Made by a program: the position numbers and the translations under genes. Below the pieces are notes generated by a model, which was not told the DNA's origin, did no database searches, and worked only from the letters and a program-made list of their open reading frames with translations. Below are positions 50,105-62,662 of a stretch of 64,000 nt of DNA, one piece after another (position 1 is the stretch's first letter; each line of letters opens with the position of its first letter). The stretch is from Ramazzottius varieornatus. Lineage: Eukaryota; Tardigrada; Eutardigrada; Parachela; Ramazzottiidae. Location of the stretch: NCBI GenBank assembly GCA_001949185.1, contig BDGG01000002.1, positions 5,694,448-5,758,447 of the forward strand, written 5' to 3'.

Positions 50105-52853
50105 ATGGAGTATCAACAAGCAGAAGAAGGAGAAGAGAACTACATGCTGGTTGACCATGACGGTAACGTTCTGGACGTTGACATGCATCAGTTCGTTGAT
50201 TGCGCTCAGATGAACAAAGGAGCCGTTTCGAATGGTCTGGTGGAATGCGAAGCTGAGTCGAACGGTTGTCCCGCCTCGGACGAATCTGGTATCTACCGAA
50301 GTCTTTGTTACGAGAATGCTTTCAGTTATCCAGAGTGGCTGCAGCAAGAAGACGACTGGCAGCGATCTGGCAGACGTCCCCAGCTTTTCCGCCCTGTTGT
50401 AGCCATTGAACCGTTCCTTCACGCCGCTGCCGAGTTCGTAGCCAAAACACCCACCTGACGAAATGTTTAGGAACTGATACTTGTATGCTTGCAGGCAGGA
50501 ACAGATTGCTAGTTTGGCCAACTGGCATTTCCAGCAATACCAGATGTACGCGAACTGTATGGACCAACCGTTGGATCGCGGTGGACTGAACAATCACTTG
50601 GATATGGTCGCCACTCGTATGGAAGGCTTTCAGACAAGTAAGTGATGCGTTTTGTGCGATGCGTTTTGTGCGCTTCGCTTCCCCGATGGGCTTCATACCT
50701 TACAGCTCAAGCTTCGTGGGAAACCAACAGTACCTATCCAGAACTACCTACCGACAAGGACCTTGAGGAAGTCGTACTAACTGCCGACGAGTACTCGGCC
50801 AACTACGAGCAGGGACTCCGACAGGCTTATCAAGTAAGTCTCTCTGTTCCTGGGCTCGATCATTATGTAGTGTGCCTCCGGTCTTCGGATTCCTTTCTTC
50901 ACAGGCGGTCGAACTAACGGAACAGCAACCATTTTCGCGAAGGACGTTGGTGCCGAAGAAAGCGGTTCTTCGTAACGGATTGGCTCCCTTCCAGCCACCA
51001 GCAAGAAATTCGCTGTTGTCCGCCACTTCCGCTGGTTCAGCGAACAGTCATGCCGTGATGCAGGGATTCGACGAGCTTTTCGACGGGGACAGGCCTGGAA
51101 GAGCCCCACAAGATCTGCCAGGCAAGAACTCGTCCTCCGATGAACCGCGAGCTTTCTCCCGGAAGACTTCAAAACAAGACGGTAAAGACGAGTTCGATGA
51201 AAAAGTTCCGATGTCGACCAGAACGAAGTCTGGTGAGTTCAAGACGGCGAAGCAGTACTGCGTGGAAACCAGCCTGGCGAAATCCACAGCGCTTCCTCGA
51301 GGGATCAGTGATGACTCGACAGGGAAACCGACCGACGCCTACAAGGTTCCCATCGACAGACCGCAACCTGCTGCGCTGACTCCTAGTCCGTCGAAGTACA
51401 CAGGGACGAACCCCAAACTGCAGCATCTCACCGCAGATATGGTGGCAAGTATTGAGCAACATAAGGAAAATTTGGACAAGATGAAAGCTGGTCGGAAAGA
51501 GAATGCTGAGTACTTTGAGGGGATTTCTGGTCTGGATGATGTCAAGAGCGTTCTGTACGACATGTTCATCATGCCTACGCTACATCCGGAACTGTAAGAT
51601 ACTCACGGCGAAAGCTTACCAAATACTGTAAGATTCCTTCTTTTGCTCAGCCTAATGGCTTTCTCGATCTAGGTCGAAGGGCTTATTGGCACCTCCCAAA
51701 GGACTACTTCTGTTCGGGTTCGTCGCATCTTTCGTTTACCTTACATTGAACATGTTGAAGCTGTCAACTGCATTTACTTTTAGGCCTCCTGGAACAGGGA
51801 AGACGTTGATAGCAAAATGTGTGGCTGCTGAAGTTGAGATGACATTCTTCCATATCCCGGCGTCTACCTTGACTTCCAAATGGATCGGCGAAGGCGAAAA
51901 GATGATGAAAGCAGCGTTCGAAGTCGCACGTAAGTTTGAATCTACCCCTTCGATAATTGGGGTCTTGCAAACCAACTCGGCAAGATTGTTTGCTCAAGTA
52001 GCGCATGATCTTGGTGTTTGGCTGGAAGCGTGTACCACTTGGAAAAGCGACCTGGCTACTTTATGTACTCAGCTGCCGACAGCGTGGTTCTCCGGGCGGA
52101 AAACCTTTGATCATTTGGGCAAGGGACTTCCCGTCACTTGCATCCTGCGTTCTTTGAAAAGTGATATTTTGAGGACGATTCTCAGTTTATGCCCCTTCTT
52201 TGCAGGAGCCTACTTACCGGCCATCATCTTTTTCGACGAAGTTGACTCTTTACTCAGCCAGCGCGGTGATTCGGAGCACGAAGCATCGAGGCGGATGAAG
52301 ACCGAGTTTCTGATGCAGTTCGACGGGTTGTGCACCGACCCGGAAGAACGCTTGTTTGTAATTGGTGCCACTAACAGACCGAAAGAGATCGACGAAGCAG
52401 CCCGTCGTAGATTCACCAAGCGCCTGTACATCCCACTACCAGATAAGAAAGCTAGAATCCAGATCGTCCAGAAAGAGCTCAAGACGGGTTTGAAGTATGC
52501 AGTAACGGAGGCGGAGCTGGATGTCATCGGGGAGAAGACTGAGGGCTTCTCGGGCTCAGACGTGTCTCATCTTTGCCATGACGCTGCCCAGGTGATGCGG
52601 AAACGATGTCTGCCGCCAATGCCGGTTGGGTTTAGAAAGCCAAAGGCTCCGCTGGATTTAGATAAGTCTCTCTCATAACTGAACGTCAATATTGCGCTTT
52701 GTCCTACGTGTTGGTCTTCTTTCTTCACAGAGCTTTGTCCTAACTGGGCTGGATTTCGATGTGGCTCTGCAGTCAAGGAAGTCCAGCGTGGACGTTGCGG
52801 AACTGCAAAGCTACATAGATTGGAACGCCAAGTTCGGCACCGGGTCTATGTAG
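50105..52853 (+). CDS. FIGNL1: fidgetin-like 1 AAA ATPase
   Basis: Exon 1 (50105 to about 50437) encodes an acidic head (MEYQQAEEGEENYMLVDHDG) and joins in phase to EQIASLANWHFQQYQMYANC after a 60-base intron. This first junction is the least certain. A disordered region includes GEFKTAKQYCVE, resembling the FKTA RAD51-contact motif of FIGNL1. The AAA core follows: YFEGISGLDDVKSVLYDMFI, GLLAPPKGLLLFG split by an intron (51719-51783) from PPGTGKTLIAKCVAA (Walker A), LTSKWIGEGEKMMKAAFEVA, IIFFDEVDSLLSQRGDSEHE (Walker B), VIGATNRPKEIDEAARRRFT (sensor and arginine fingers). The Vps4-like C-terminus is SYIDWNAKFGTG, TAG at 52851. FIGNL1 removes RAD51 from DNA and acts in recombination. The last junction probably uses cacagag as acceptor. 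Confidence 0.9.
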
Positions 52854-53381
52854 ATAGTTGAGTGAACCAAATCAATCATATTTATCGTACGAGTTAGAAA
52901 AAGTATTAGAATTCCCCTTTCTTTCTCCTGCAGCTCTTTTGGTCCGGAATAGCGCATCTTGTCAGGAGGTGGTGCTAATCGTTCAGATCTCGCGATAGAG
53001 CTTATGACGCGTAATTGTATTATGTGCAGTTCATCTCTCCGGGGGGATTCCCGAATTTTGAAAATCTTTCGAGTAGTAAACTATCTGTAGGTACGAGTAC
53101 ATGAGTTCATTAAATTATGGAAGCCACACACATGCCAATCATTTTATCTGCTGCAGAAGTCAAGCCTTAATTGCTGTCTAACTTACAGATACAAGTACAA
53201 AATCCCTCTAGTATGAGGTGCAAATAGTACAGATTCAACACAGTCAAGGGAACCTTCGAATAGTGACAAAATAAACGTCAGACAACTGAGTGTACGATCT
53301 AGAGATGACAGGTTAAAACTAGTTTCAGACAGTAACAGCGCATACCGTCAAGTCTAAACTTCTACAGAAGCTTTCACTATA
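52854..53381. other. convergent 3' intergenic region (FIGNL1 / ST7)
   Basis: About 530 bases, no coding signal. Plausibly the 3' UTRs; AATAAA near 53269 (plus). Confidence 0.4.
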
Positions 53382-56164
53382 TCAGATCCGAGCCAAGTTC
53401 TGCATCAACTGTGGCGGTACAATGGCTTCCAGCTTTTCCACCAGGAAGTTCACTGGCATCGTGATATAGACGAGCATCTGCAGTAAAACGGACCAAACAA
53501 AATATCGTGAAATAATATTCGAGCACCAAGAACCGGAAGTAAGATTTCTATATAGCGAACAGCAAGATTTCTACCGTTCGCGCCAGTTGAGCCATGAATT
53601 CCGGGTAAGCGTGAGTGAGAACCGCCAACATCGCCATTACGCAACACAGTGCCGCCGTGAAGGTGATGAAGAAAGGAACTTCTTTTTGAGGATAGACGGA
53701 CAGCTCGTGAAAAGCCGGCAGCAGTTCTCGTTCGGCAGCCTCCATTCCGGCCGAGTATGGGTGGAAGTAATGCCCTTTTTCCAGTGGATACGGCAACGCC
53801 CGAAACGCTATGATACACAATCTTAAACTTTTGTCCCATCGTAGCTCGTAAGGCATACAAACTTGACACAGACAGCGAAAAGCAAACTTACTTCCTTCCC
53901 ATGTCATATGGAGTATCTTGAGAGCGCCTTCGATATCTTTCCAGTGATCGAGATTGAAGAATGAGTAGGCAATGGCTTCGCTGTCACCGCGTCGGACAAT
54001 GTGTTCAGGTGGCAGTATGAGAGACTTTTCCTCTAGTAAATACTGCAAAGAGACCCGCGTTACAACGCACAGTATACTGTATGTTAATCTGAGCAATTGA
54101 CCCAACGTACCTTGGGGACGTGTGGGTTGAATTCCACTGCTCGATGGATGGCTTCTATCGCACTCAATTCCACCTGGGAAGCCACATCGTTAGAAGAGTG
54201 ACAGGTCATCTCCACAGTATTGTATACGTCTTAGCAAAACAGGAAACAAAAAAAGCAAAAGCGTTATCACCAATAACAAGCCCGCTTTGCTGCTCACCGC
54301 AGAGATTCCGCGCTTTGAAACTAGGTCAGGAGAAAACCTACGAAAATTCTAACATTAGAATAGATAAAGTCTTCTGACTTAAATGGATGAAGCGTAAAGT
54401 AAGAATGCGAGCAGCGAAGCAGCAGCAATTCTCACCGTTCACCTACGCACCGACATTTGTGGCATTTAAGCAATGCCGCTGTATATACAATCGTTGCCGA
54501 TTTCGGGATGTTAACATCTGCGAACATCGAAAGACTTCAAAGATGATTTATAGGTTTTTCATGGCCGACACTAACCGTCGTATTTCGCCATAACTGCTTG
54601 GACGTCAGCATAAGCTTTCATCTCCAAAAGGCATTCAATGAGATTTTCCTGGATGTCCATTATCATGGGGAACTCTTTCAGCAACTGAAAGGTAAAGCAT
54701 ACTCAGCACAGCCTACATTCACAGCATTTTTTCGATTTCTCTTCCAGTTACAGTAGACTTTGCAGTCAGAAGCTCTCACATCTTTCATGATCTTGACGGC
54801 CTCCTTGAACTTGCGAAGCTTCCGGAAGCACATCGCCAGTCGGCGTCTCACATAAAACGATATTTCCATTTCTCGAGCTATAAACCAACGACATTGCTTG
54901 TACTTCTACCATGGATGTGCGGGGAGCTAGGGAAGAACTCACCGTGCGAGTCCTCGTCGTAAGTTACGAGTCCGCTTCTTCGTCTAGCTAACGAGTTCTC
55001 CAGCACGCGTAAGGCATCCCGGAACCTGCTTTCCGTTTCGATAATCATGGACGTCCCTTCTTCACCCAACAATACTAAAGCCGGAACACAACTGAAAGCA
55101 CAAGCAGTCACACGCCGTCATCATATCACGCCATAAGTAGTTCGTATTCTAACATTAGAATTCACCCCGCCCTTCGTCTCACTTACTCCGGATTCTTTTG
55201 CAGCAGTTCTTCCGCAATGGAAACTCGCAGCAAAGGGTCCCTTTCTCTCCACGCACGTTGCATTGCTAGAGCAAGCTCGTATTAGTGCGAACGAAACTTG
55301 CCAACGATCTGAACTTACTGTCAAACTCGTCTTTCGTCGCGTAGACCTCAACCGGAAATAAGTTCTGATGTTCTTGAGCAGACAAGTTCATGTCGTAGAA
55401 CGTAAGCGGCTCCTTTCCTACATAATAGCAAAATCCCAAAATTCTGACAATAAACGACGGCGGTGTTAAGGCTCAGGAGATCTTGTTTCAAATCTTCCCC
55501 ACCAGAAAGGACAAAATAGCAGGGTGACAATCAACTAACCTCTGAATTTCAAAAATCTGCTGTACTCCGGACCGCGAAAAAGTTTGTACGGGTTTTCCGA
55601 CACTTGCACTTCTGCAAATCCCGTAGATTTCTGTGAGAAAGCTTGGACGGGGGAAATGCGGGACAGTGTGAACCTGCGTGAGCGTTTGACCTACCTTGCT
55701 GAGGTCCACTTCCGGTGGAGGACGTCTCGCTGTCAGTACCGTTAGCCGTGCCATTTCCTCCAAACCAAGGGGTGAGATGCGTTATAGACAGCTGCTCCAA
55801 GAACGATATGCCGTACTTCTTGTAGTACCACCATTCGAAAATCTGCAACAGGAACAAATGCAACAGGCACGCGACAAAGCCGCTAACTTGCACATTGGCA
55901 TTAGGCCAAAAAGACGTTGAGCACGCCAACCACAGTACATTAAGCTGTTCTTACCAGAATCAATCCGGACACCAACGATGACGTCCCTGTTAAAGCGACA
56001 TAGAACTTCGGCGTGAGCGAGTTCATGAACAAGGTAGCTAGGAACAAACAAGGACTGTTAGACGAAGTGCAGTGCAAGTACAGCCATGTAACAAAGAGAC
56101 CATTGTTCCAGTCATAACAGAAACAATTGCTCTTCTTCCACTTACAGAATATAAGGTTGAACAT
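53382..56164 (-). CDS. ST7: ST7 family protein (suppressor of tumorigenicity 7)
   Basis: Ten or more short exons. The start MFNLIF (ATG 56164) continues across a phase-1 intron to [20 protein letters not shown], then [20 protein letters not shown], a low-complexity linker, [73 protein letters not shown] and [20 protein letters not shown]. It goes on with [60 protein letters not shown], and ends [23 protein letters not shown] at 53382. The pattern matches ST7 over almost its full length. TPR-like helices lie in the middle and membrane helices at both ends. The vertebrate N-terminal first membrane helix is not evident, so a 5' exon may be missing. The molecular role is poorly known; links to matrix remodelling and lipoprotein receptor interaction are reported in vertebrates. 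Confidence 0.93.
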
Positions 56165-56662
56165 CTTCAGGTTTGCTGTTGTGGAAGATGATCTTGATCG
56201 TAGAGCGGGAGAATCACACCAGTTGAAGTCCTACCATTCCTAGTGTACTAATTATGAAACAACACAATCTCTCCTGGATCTGGATCCCGAATGATCTTCG
56301 CGCTATCCGACTCTGACCTGACTAAACTACCATTGTATGACGTCAGATCATTCACGTACTTCATTCTTGCGATGCTGTTCAAATTCGATACCGTCGAGGC
56401 TGCCATGAACCGCGGAAATCAGTCCAAACAAGCAAATCAATTAGGTATTCTGATGGTCCAGCAACCCAGACATTGCGAAATGAGATTGCTGAAGGCCGGT
56501 TATTGTGTGTCTCGGAGCGGTTTGACAGCTTCTTACAGGGCGTCTCCAGCCTCCAGGCTCCAGTACGTATCATTCCCACTCCGATCGCGACATCACTGTC
56601 CTGGAAGAAATTCTGGAAGCTGAATGTTGGATCGTCAACTTGTGCTCTGCCTAACTAGAAAG
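56165..56662. other. divergent intergenic region ST7 / ATP6AP1 with open frames
   Basis: About 500 bases shared by two divergent genes. Plus frames 56291-56623 (110 codons) and 56473-56658 (61 codons) are open, and the second stops four bases before the ATP6AP1 start codon. They may be uORFs, a missed 5' exon, or chance. Confidence 0.35.
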
Positions 56663-57820
56663 ATGGCCATGTTGGATTACTTCTTCCTAATGTTCGCAGC
56701 TTTGCTGTGGAACGGCGCTCAGGGAATCACATTCAAGGTGAGAATCCCGTGATTGCATTCTACGTCTTAATAGTTCTTCGCTACGCATTACCTCACCGTG
56801 TAGTTGATTGTTCTGTTTATAGAGCCTCTCGGAGGCCCAAGAGGAGTTTCTGGTACGGCAGTTGAGACGAGTGACTACAGATGGCGATGAGAGTCGGGGT
56901 ACCGTCACTCTGGAGAAAGGAATATTCGGCAATGAGACCATTGTTTTGGATGAACCAGATTGCTTCAGGATGGAGACAACGGGGATGTATGTTACCGCTC
57001 AGAATCCGACGAGCTCTACCAAAACTCTTCACGAAGTCCTTCCAGTCAACCCAACGCTACAAGCAACATGCGAGGGAACACGCGGAAATGGAACCGTCAG
57101 GTAGGTCGATTATCCTTTGAGTTCTTAGCGTCATGTGACTGCTTGAACTAAGATTGTTTTTCTTGTATCTGCAGTGTGACTATTGACTTTCCTGCTACTA
57201 CGGGAGGCAACTCGAGCATCAGAGTGGCGACAGTCCAGTACATCTCGAATGTCACCTTGTCTTGAATTAAGAACAGCACAAAAATTAAAGCTGTTTGTTC
57301 CTTGTTTGCAGTATGACCATCGAATCGCACCAGTTCCAGTGGATGGTCACGAACCTGACAATGACTCTTCACTTCGCTTCAACCAATAACAACACCGAAT
57401 GTGACATGGTTCCTCTGGAGAATCGTCTGTGGGCCACACCGGGAAACTCTTATTACTGTCCCGACCAGTACCGATATCCGTTCCAGACGCTTGGTTCGCG
57501 CTCCGAAACGTCGTGCCCCTTGCATCTGTCACTGTTCGTCGAAAACCTAATTGTAAGTCATCATTTCGAATATTTTATTAACAAACTAGAACGCATAATA
57601 TGTGTTTTTACAGATGGAGCCTTTCTACCAGAACGGCACCTTTAGCGAGGTGGAGTCGTGTGAGTATGCCTTCACCACTCCATTGTGGATGGCCGTCGCT
57701 ACAGCCCTCATTATGGGAGTTATTCTTTTCCTGGGCATTTCGATGCTGGCCAGCATCAAAACGATGGACAGATTTGACGACCCGAAGACTTCGAAACTGT
57801 TGTCTGTTCCCAACGAATAA
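56663..57820 (+). CDS. ATP6AP1: V-ATPase accessory subunit Ac45-like (ATP6AP1), short form
   Basis: Five exons. ATG 56663 begins a signal peptide (MAMLDYFFLMFAALLWNGAQ). A luminal beta-rich domain with several N-glycosylation sequons follows (FGNETIVLDEPDC, GNGTV, NSSIRVA). Then come FQWMVTNLTMTLHFASTNNN, CPLHLSLFVENLI, YQNGTFSEVESCEYAFTTPL, one membrane helix (MAVATALIMGVILFLGISML) and the cytosolic tail SIKTMDRFDDPKTSKLLSVP, TAA at 57818. SIKTMDRFDD is the hallmark of Ac45, the type I membrane subunit built into the V-ATPase Vo ring. At about 290 residues it is much shorter than vertebrate ATP6AP1 (about 470), matching just the C-terminal mature part plus signal, as in ATP6AP1L and yeast Voa1. 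AATAAA overlaps the stop codon. Confidence 0.88.
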
Positions 57821-58655
57821 ATAATCGCATGCTACGTTTCTCGATTTTTGACATTCCAGCGTTCGATTGTCTTGCAGCTTTGATCGCTATAGTCCGCAAA
57901 CGGACGTTTCATGAGTTTTGATGTTGTGTGGTACTTATCAGCCAAACGTCTGTCTCGATTTTGCTTGGCGGAGTATCTTTCCTTTTTAGGTTGTACAGTG
58001 GTACAGTACATTATTCGTTTTACTTCGCGGTACTCGACAGCTTTCCTTATCACGATGTTCTTAGTCGTCGTTTTATGAGATAATCGTGTTCTTCAGTCTA
58101 TTTTGTCACCTGTGATACAATAAATTATTAAAGACCCGGTCTACTTCGGCTGTAAGGCTGTGCGCGTTATGTGCGGCGGAAGCAGCTGCTGGACGTCGGT
58201 TAGGTTCTTGGGCTCCTGGATTCGCGGTCCTCGACGTTGCAGATTGAAATTAATCGCACAATAGCATCAATCGTTCAATCAAACATCGCTGAAGTATGCG
58301 GATATATCTGGCACAGTTATTGCGCATGGCTCGGGAAAAGTCGCAAACTCGAATATGTCACTTTGCTATTGTAATCAGGAATTGAGTACTGATTCTCTTC
58401 CTGGTTTTCTTGGTGGATGATTGCCCTAATAAACGTAATCTTCTCTTTGCTTTTACAGATCACTGAACGCGAGATCCTGGAATCAGACAACGTATCTGCA
58501 TACTATGGGAACGTTAGCGTAACAGTGCGAGGAACGCTGGATTTGTCCCTTTGCCTACCGGAAGTCCTCCTGACGGAATAACTGTAATACTGTATTCACT
58601 AGAACCGCTGCCTCCTGAGGATATACAAGACGTCAAGAGACTCTCGCCACCGACG
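57821..58655. other. intergenic upstream of EARS2 with an exon-like frame
   Basis: About 835 bases. After a good acceptor (ttttacag, 58459) the frame [20 protein letters not shown] runs to a stop near 58580; another frame is open from about 58540 into EARS2. This may be a 5' leader exon or an unrecognised gene. CCGGAAGT occurs near 58558, about 100 bases before the EARS2 ATG. Confidence 0.35.
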
Positions 58656-60481
58656 ATGCACACTCTGCGACTACAGTGTACTCGGCCTTGCCGAATGATC
58701 GTGCAGAGGACCGCGTCAGTCTGGGAAGCTGATGCGTTTCCTGACTGTAGTCGCCGGTGCTTTTCCACACAAGATGCTGCTCCTCGACTGCGCTTCGCTC
58801 CCAGCCCAACTGGATTTCTGCATCTCGGTGGACTTCGTACAGCCCTGTACAACTACCTGTTTTGCAAGCAAACCGGTGGAACATTCGTTTTGCGTATCGA
58901 AGATACCGATCAGGCGCGAGTTGTTCCAGGTGCGACAGAATTTACGTCTCGTATTATGCGATCCTTACACACGGTGCATAACACAGTGAACAAACGCGTG
59001 TTACAGGTGCTGTGGAAAACATGTTTGAATCGCTATCTTGGTTGGGAATCGATCCCGATGAAGATGTCCGTCGAGGTGGGCGCTTCGGACCGTACGTGCA
59101 GTCGGAACGGCTGAAACTGTATCAGGAACAAGTGGAGGTCCTTCTCGAAGTATGTAATCAGCATCCCAATTCTTATTTTTCCAGACAACGAGGACGGACG
59201 GACGGACGGACGCGCAGATTGTTAACTAACCGCTATACTTTTAGACTCAAACGGCGTATCGATGCTTCTGTTCGCCACTTCGCCTGGAACTCATGAGAAA
59301 AGAAGCCATCAAAAGCAGTCAAGTCCCTCGATACGACAATCGATGCCGGAAATTGTCGTTCGAGGAAGCGGAGAAAAGACACGAAGCCGGAGAACCTTCA
59401 GTGATCAGACTGAAGCTAGACTCCCGTTTGTATCAGTACACGGACGCAGTGTATGGTCCGGTGTCTTGTGGTACCGACCAGGAAGGCGACTTGGTTCTTC
59501 TGAAAGGCGATGGTTTCCCGACTTACCATCTGGCAAACGTGGTTGACGATCACTTCATGGAGATAACACATGTTCTCCGTGGTGTCGAATGGCAAATCTC
59601 CACGCCGAAACATCTGAGACTGTATGAGGCGTTTGGGTGGACACCGCCAGTGTTTGCTCATCTTCCATTACTCATGAACACCGATGGATCGAAGTTATCG
59701 AAGCGTCATGGGGCACTTGATATACTTCAGTACAGGGAGAAAGGGATCTACCCCGAAGCGCTTATCAACATGCTGGTACAAGCTGGTGGCGGATTCCGGA
59801 ACTTGAATGTGGCTCAAACGAACAAACTTTTCCGGATGGAAGAACTCATCGAAAAATTCGACCTCTCACTGGTAAGATGGTTCTTTTCGCCATCTTCAGC
59901 AGCGTAATATCTCTTCTTACTTTCAGGTTAACAAAAATTCTTGTCAGATCGCTTTCGACAAGTTGCCCGACTTCAATAAGGAAGTGCTTCGATCAAAGAT
60001 GAAAACTCCCTCTGAACTGGCTGGTCTAGTTCGCGAAGTGCAGACGTTGGTTTCGTCAAAGTATGGTAAACAACTCGATCCGCTCGTTGCGGAAAATATT
60101 CTCACATGGTCGAAAGGAAGAATATCCACGCTGCAGGACCTCCTTGCTCCCGACATGGAGTTTGTATGGATCAGACCTGCGAATGACGTACTGTCGATTT
60201 CGAAACTTGGCGGCGACGTTGTCCAGTTAGTGATAGATTCTTTCCTCGATATTCCAACAAGCGATTTCAACTCTAGTAATGTTCCAAAACTCCTACGTGA
60301 GATGGCAGAAGAAAATAATTTGAAATTCAAAGAATTGATGCATACCTTACGTCTAGCTTTGTGTGGTACCACCCAAGGACCCAGTATAGGTGAAGTGGTT
60401 GAAATTCTCGGAAAAGACGAATGTTTATACAGACTGCAGAATATTACGGCGGAAAAACAGAATAAAGCTCGAAGTCCGTGA
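58656..60481 (+). CDS. EARS2: mitochondrial glutamyl-tRNA synthetase
   Basis: The start [20 protein letters not shown] (ATG 58656) is an Arg-rich mitochondrial presequence. The class I catalytic core follows: [20 protein letters not shown] (HIGH motif as FLHLG), [50 protein letters not shown] and [20 protein letters not shown]. It continues with [20 protein letters not shown] (KMSKS motif as KLSKR) and [17 protein letters not shown] helical anticodon-binding C-terminus ends [11 protein letters not shown] at 60479-60481. Five exons; intron 2 (about 59150-59242) contains a short GGAC microsatellite. EARS2 charges mitochondrial tRNA-Glu and often also tRNA-Gln for later amidation. It is convergent with DDX39B. 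Confidence 0.95.
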
Positions 60482-60762
60482 ACTGTTTCCTCATTTCGCA
60501 GTTTATTGCGGGCCCAACCATATCTTGCGTGAATACCCATTAACAAGTCAAAATTACGAACAAAAAAGTGCGTGTTTCAGTGAAGCAACAACAAAGCACA
60601 GAAGCGAAGTCGATGGAAAGAAAATCTGATTCCTTGCGACCATTCAGTTACTATAACACACTGATAAAGAGAATGCAGAGTAACGTATTCATGTTGGTCA
60701 AGGGACGAGATATTCCTCGAACTTCCACGTTCAGGTATAAATACGAAAGATTCTACACTTCA
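60482..60762. other. convergent 3' region (EARS2 / DDX39B)
   Basis: About 280 bases, no coding signal. Confidence 0.4.
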
Positions 60763-62662
60763 CTACTTGCGCTCGATGTAGAGTGAAAGGTCGAGTTCGT
60801 CAGGCAATTCAGGGACGCTGATGTCGAAGCGATCTTGTACTTGGTTCATTACCTTGGAGTCCGCGTCGTCGCTGACGAATGTGATGGCCAATCCTTTCGT
60901 TCCGAAGCGTCCAGCTCGTGCTACGCGGTGAAGGTAGGTGTCCGAGTCGATGGGCGCATCGTAGTTGACCACGATGTTGACGCGTTCGATATCCATTCCT
61001 ACGAAACAGACCATACTTCAGTATACAAAGAAAAATCCCGTCTGGCAATTTCACTAGTGAGACCTTACCTCGGCCGAACAAATCAGTAGCCACCAAAAGA
61101 CGTTTCTCGAAGTTCTTGAACTGCTGGTACTTGCTGAGCCGTTCCTCCTGGGTCATAGCACTGTGGATGGCGATGGCTGGAAAGTTCTGTTCAACCAAAA
61201 GCTGGCTCAACCCCATGCAGCGCTGAACCGACTTGGTGAAGATGATTCTGTAGTATGAGACAGTCTAGCACTCAATGATAAAACGAGTGTAATGATCACT
61301 GAGAACCTACACTTGGTTGAACTCCAGAAGATCGAGCAGCTCGAACAGGCGCTTGCTCTTCTCGCTTTCCTTGAGCTTCAGGTAATGCTGCTGAAGACCG
61401 TGGAGCGTCAGCTTCGTATCGTCGTCCACCATTACTTCTAATGGATCCTATGTCGAAACGAATAGGGAGTCCAAACACAGTTCATTTCCATCTTCAGGCT
61501 ACCAACGGTAAGTCACCAACGCTGAAGTCGAACTCCTTACCTGCATGAACTTTCGGCAGACCGGTCGAATATCCTTCGGTAAAGTGGCGCTAAACATCAT
61601 AACCTGTTTCTCCCTGGGCGTCAGCTTGAAGATCTCCTGGACATCTTTACGCATATCCAGTTGTCCCAAGACCTTGTCGCACTCGTCGAGAACGAAGTGC
61701 TTGACCTGTTTCACAGCGTATGTATATAAGCACACGATACACGCACAGGAAGATAAAGAGTTACTAACCTGTCCCAAGCTCAACGCCTTGTCCCGTACTA
61801 ACGCCAAGATTCGGCCAGGAGTGCCCACAACGATGTGCGGATACGCCTTCTTGATGACGTCCTTGTCGGTGAGGATGGGCATACCACCGAAGAACACTCC
61901 CAGCTTGACCGTCTTCATGTACTTCTTGAAGCGCTCGAATTCCTTGGCTATTTGGAACCTGAAAACACAAACAGCCTGTTAGAGAACAGCCAGAATCGCC
62001 ACCGGGCACGGCCATGTTATTCACAAAGTCAGATAGACCTACGCCAACTCTCTCGTATGGCAGATCACCAAGACCGAGGTTTGTCCATCCACGGGATCGA
62101 GCTGCTGGAGTGTCGACAGGACGAAAACAGCTGCGAGCAAGACTTAATTAGGATGAGTTTCGACCGAACGGAAAAGGGATGAGTGTCGAAGAAAGCTATA
62201 GACATACCTGTCTTTCCCATCCCAGACTTTGCCTGGCACAACACATCCATACCCAAGTTGGCTTGCGGAATGCACTCATGCTGGACCTCTGTAAATAGAA
62301 ACGAAAACTTCATCTCAAGGAGAATTCATCTGTTCTATTATGCCCCTTATGGAAAAGTAACTATAGGAAATTAATTAACTGATTGACAATTATTATTTTA
62401 GAAATCATTATAAGCCTCATATAAGGTAAGTATGCTCACCAGAAGGATGTTCGAAGCCCGCATCGAAGATGGCCTTTAGAAGTTCCGGCTTCAGGAGGAA
62501 ATCCTTGAATCCAGACGAGTGGATGGAGACGTAACCTTGAGCTGGTCTCACGGCGCTCTTCTTAGCAGTGGCGTCCATTTCAACATCTTCGGTATGCGCT
62601 TCGGTGTCATTCTCCTCCGTTTCAAGTTCATAATCTAACAGTTCCTCTTGGTCGTTGGCCAT
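60763..62662 (-). CDS. DDX39B: DEAD-box RNA helicase DDX39B/UAP56 (Sub2)
   Basis: The start [20 protein letters not shown] (ATG 62662) is followed by the UAP56-type Q-motif region [20 protein letters not shown]. Then come motif I AKSGMGKT, motif Ia/GG ([22 protein letters not shown]), [20 protein letters not shown] and motif [18 protein letters not shown]. The last uses DECD instead of DEAD, the hallmark of this subfamily. Motif III is [17 protein letters not shown], followed by [67 protein letters not shown], and motif [22 protein letters not shown]. It ends LYIERK, TAG at 60763. The protein is full length at about 430 residues. UAP56 loads TREX components onto mRNA for export and acts in splicing. 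Eight or so exons. Confidence 0.97.
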
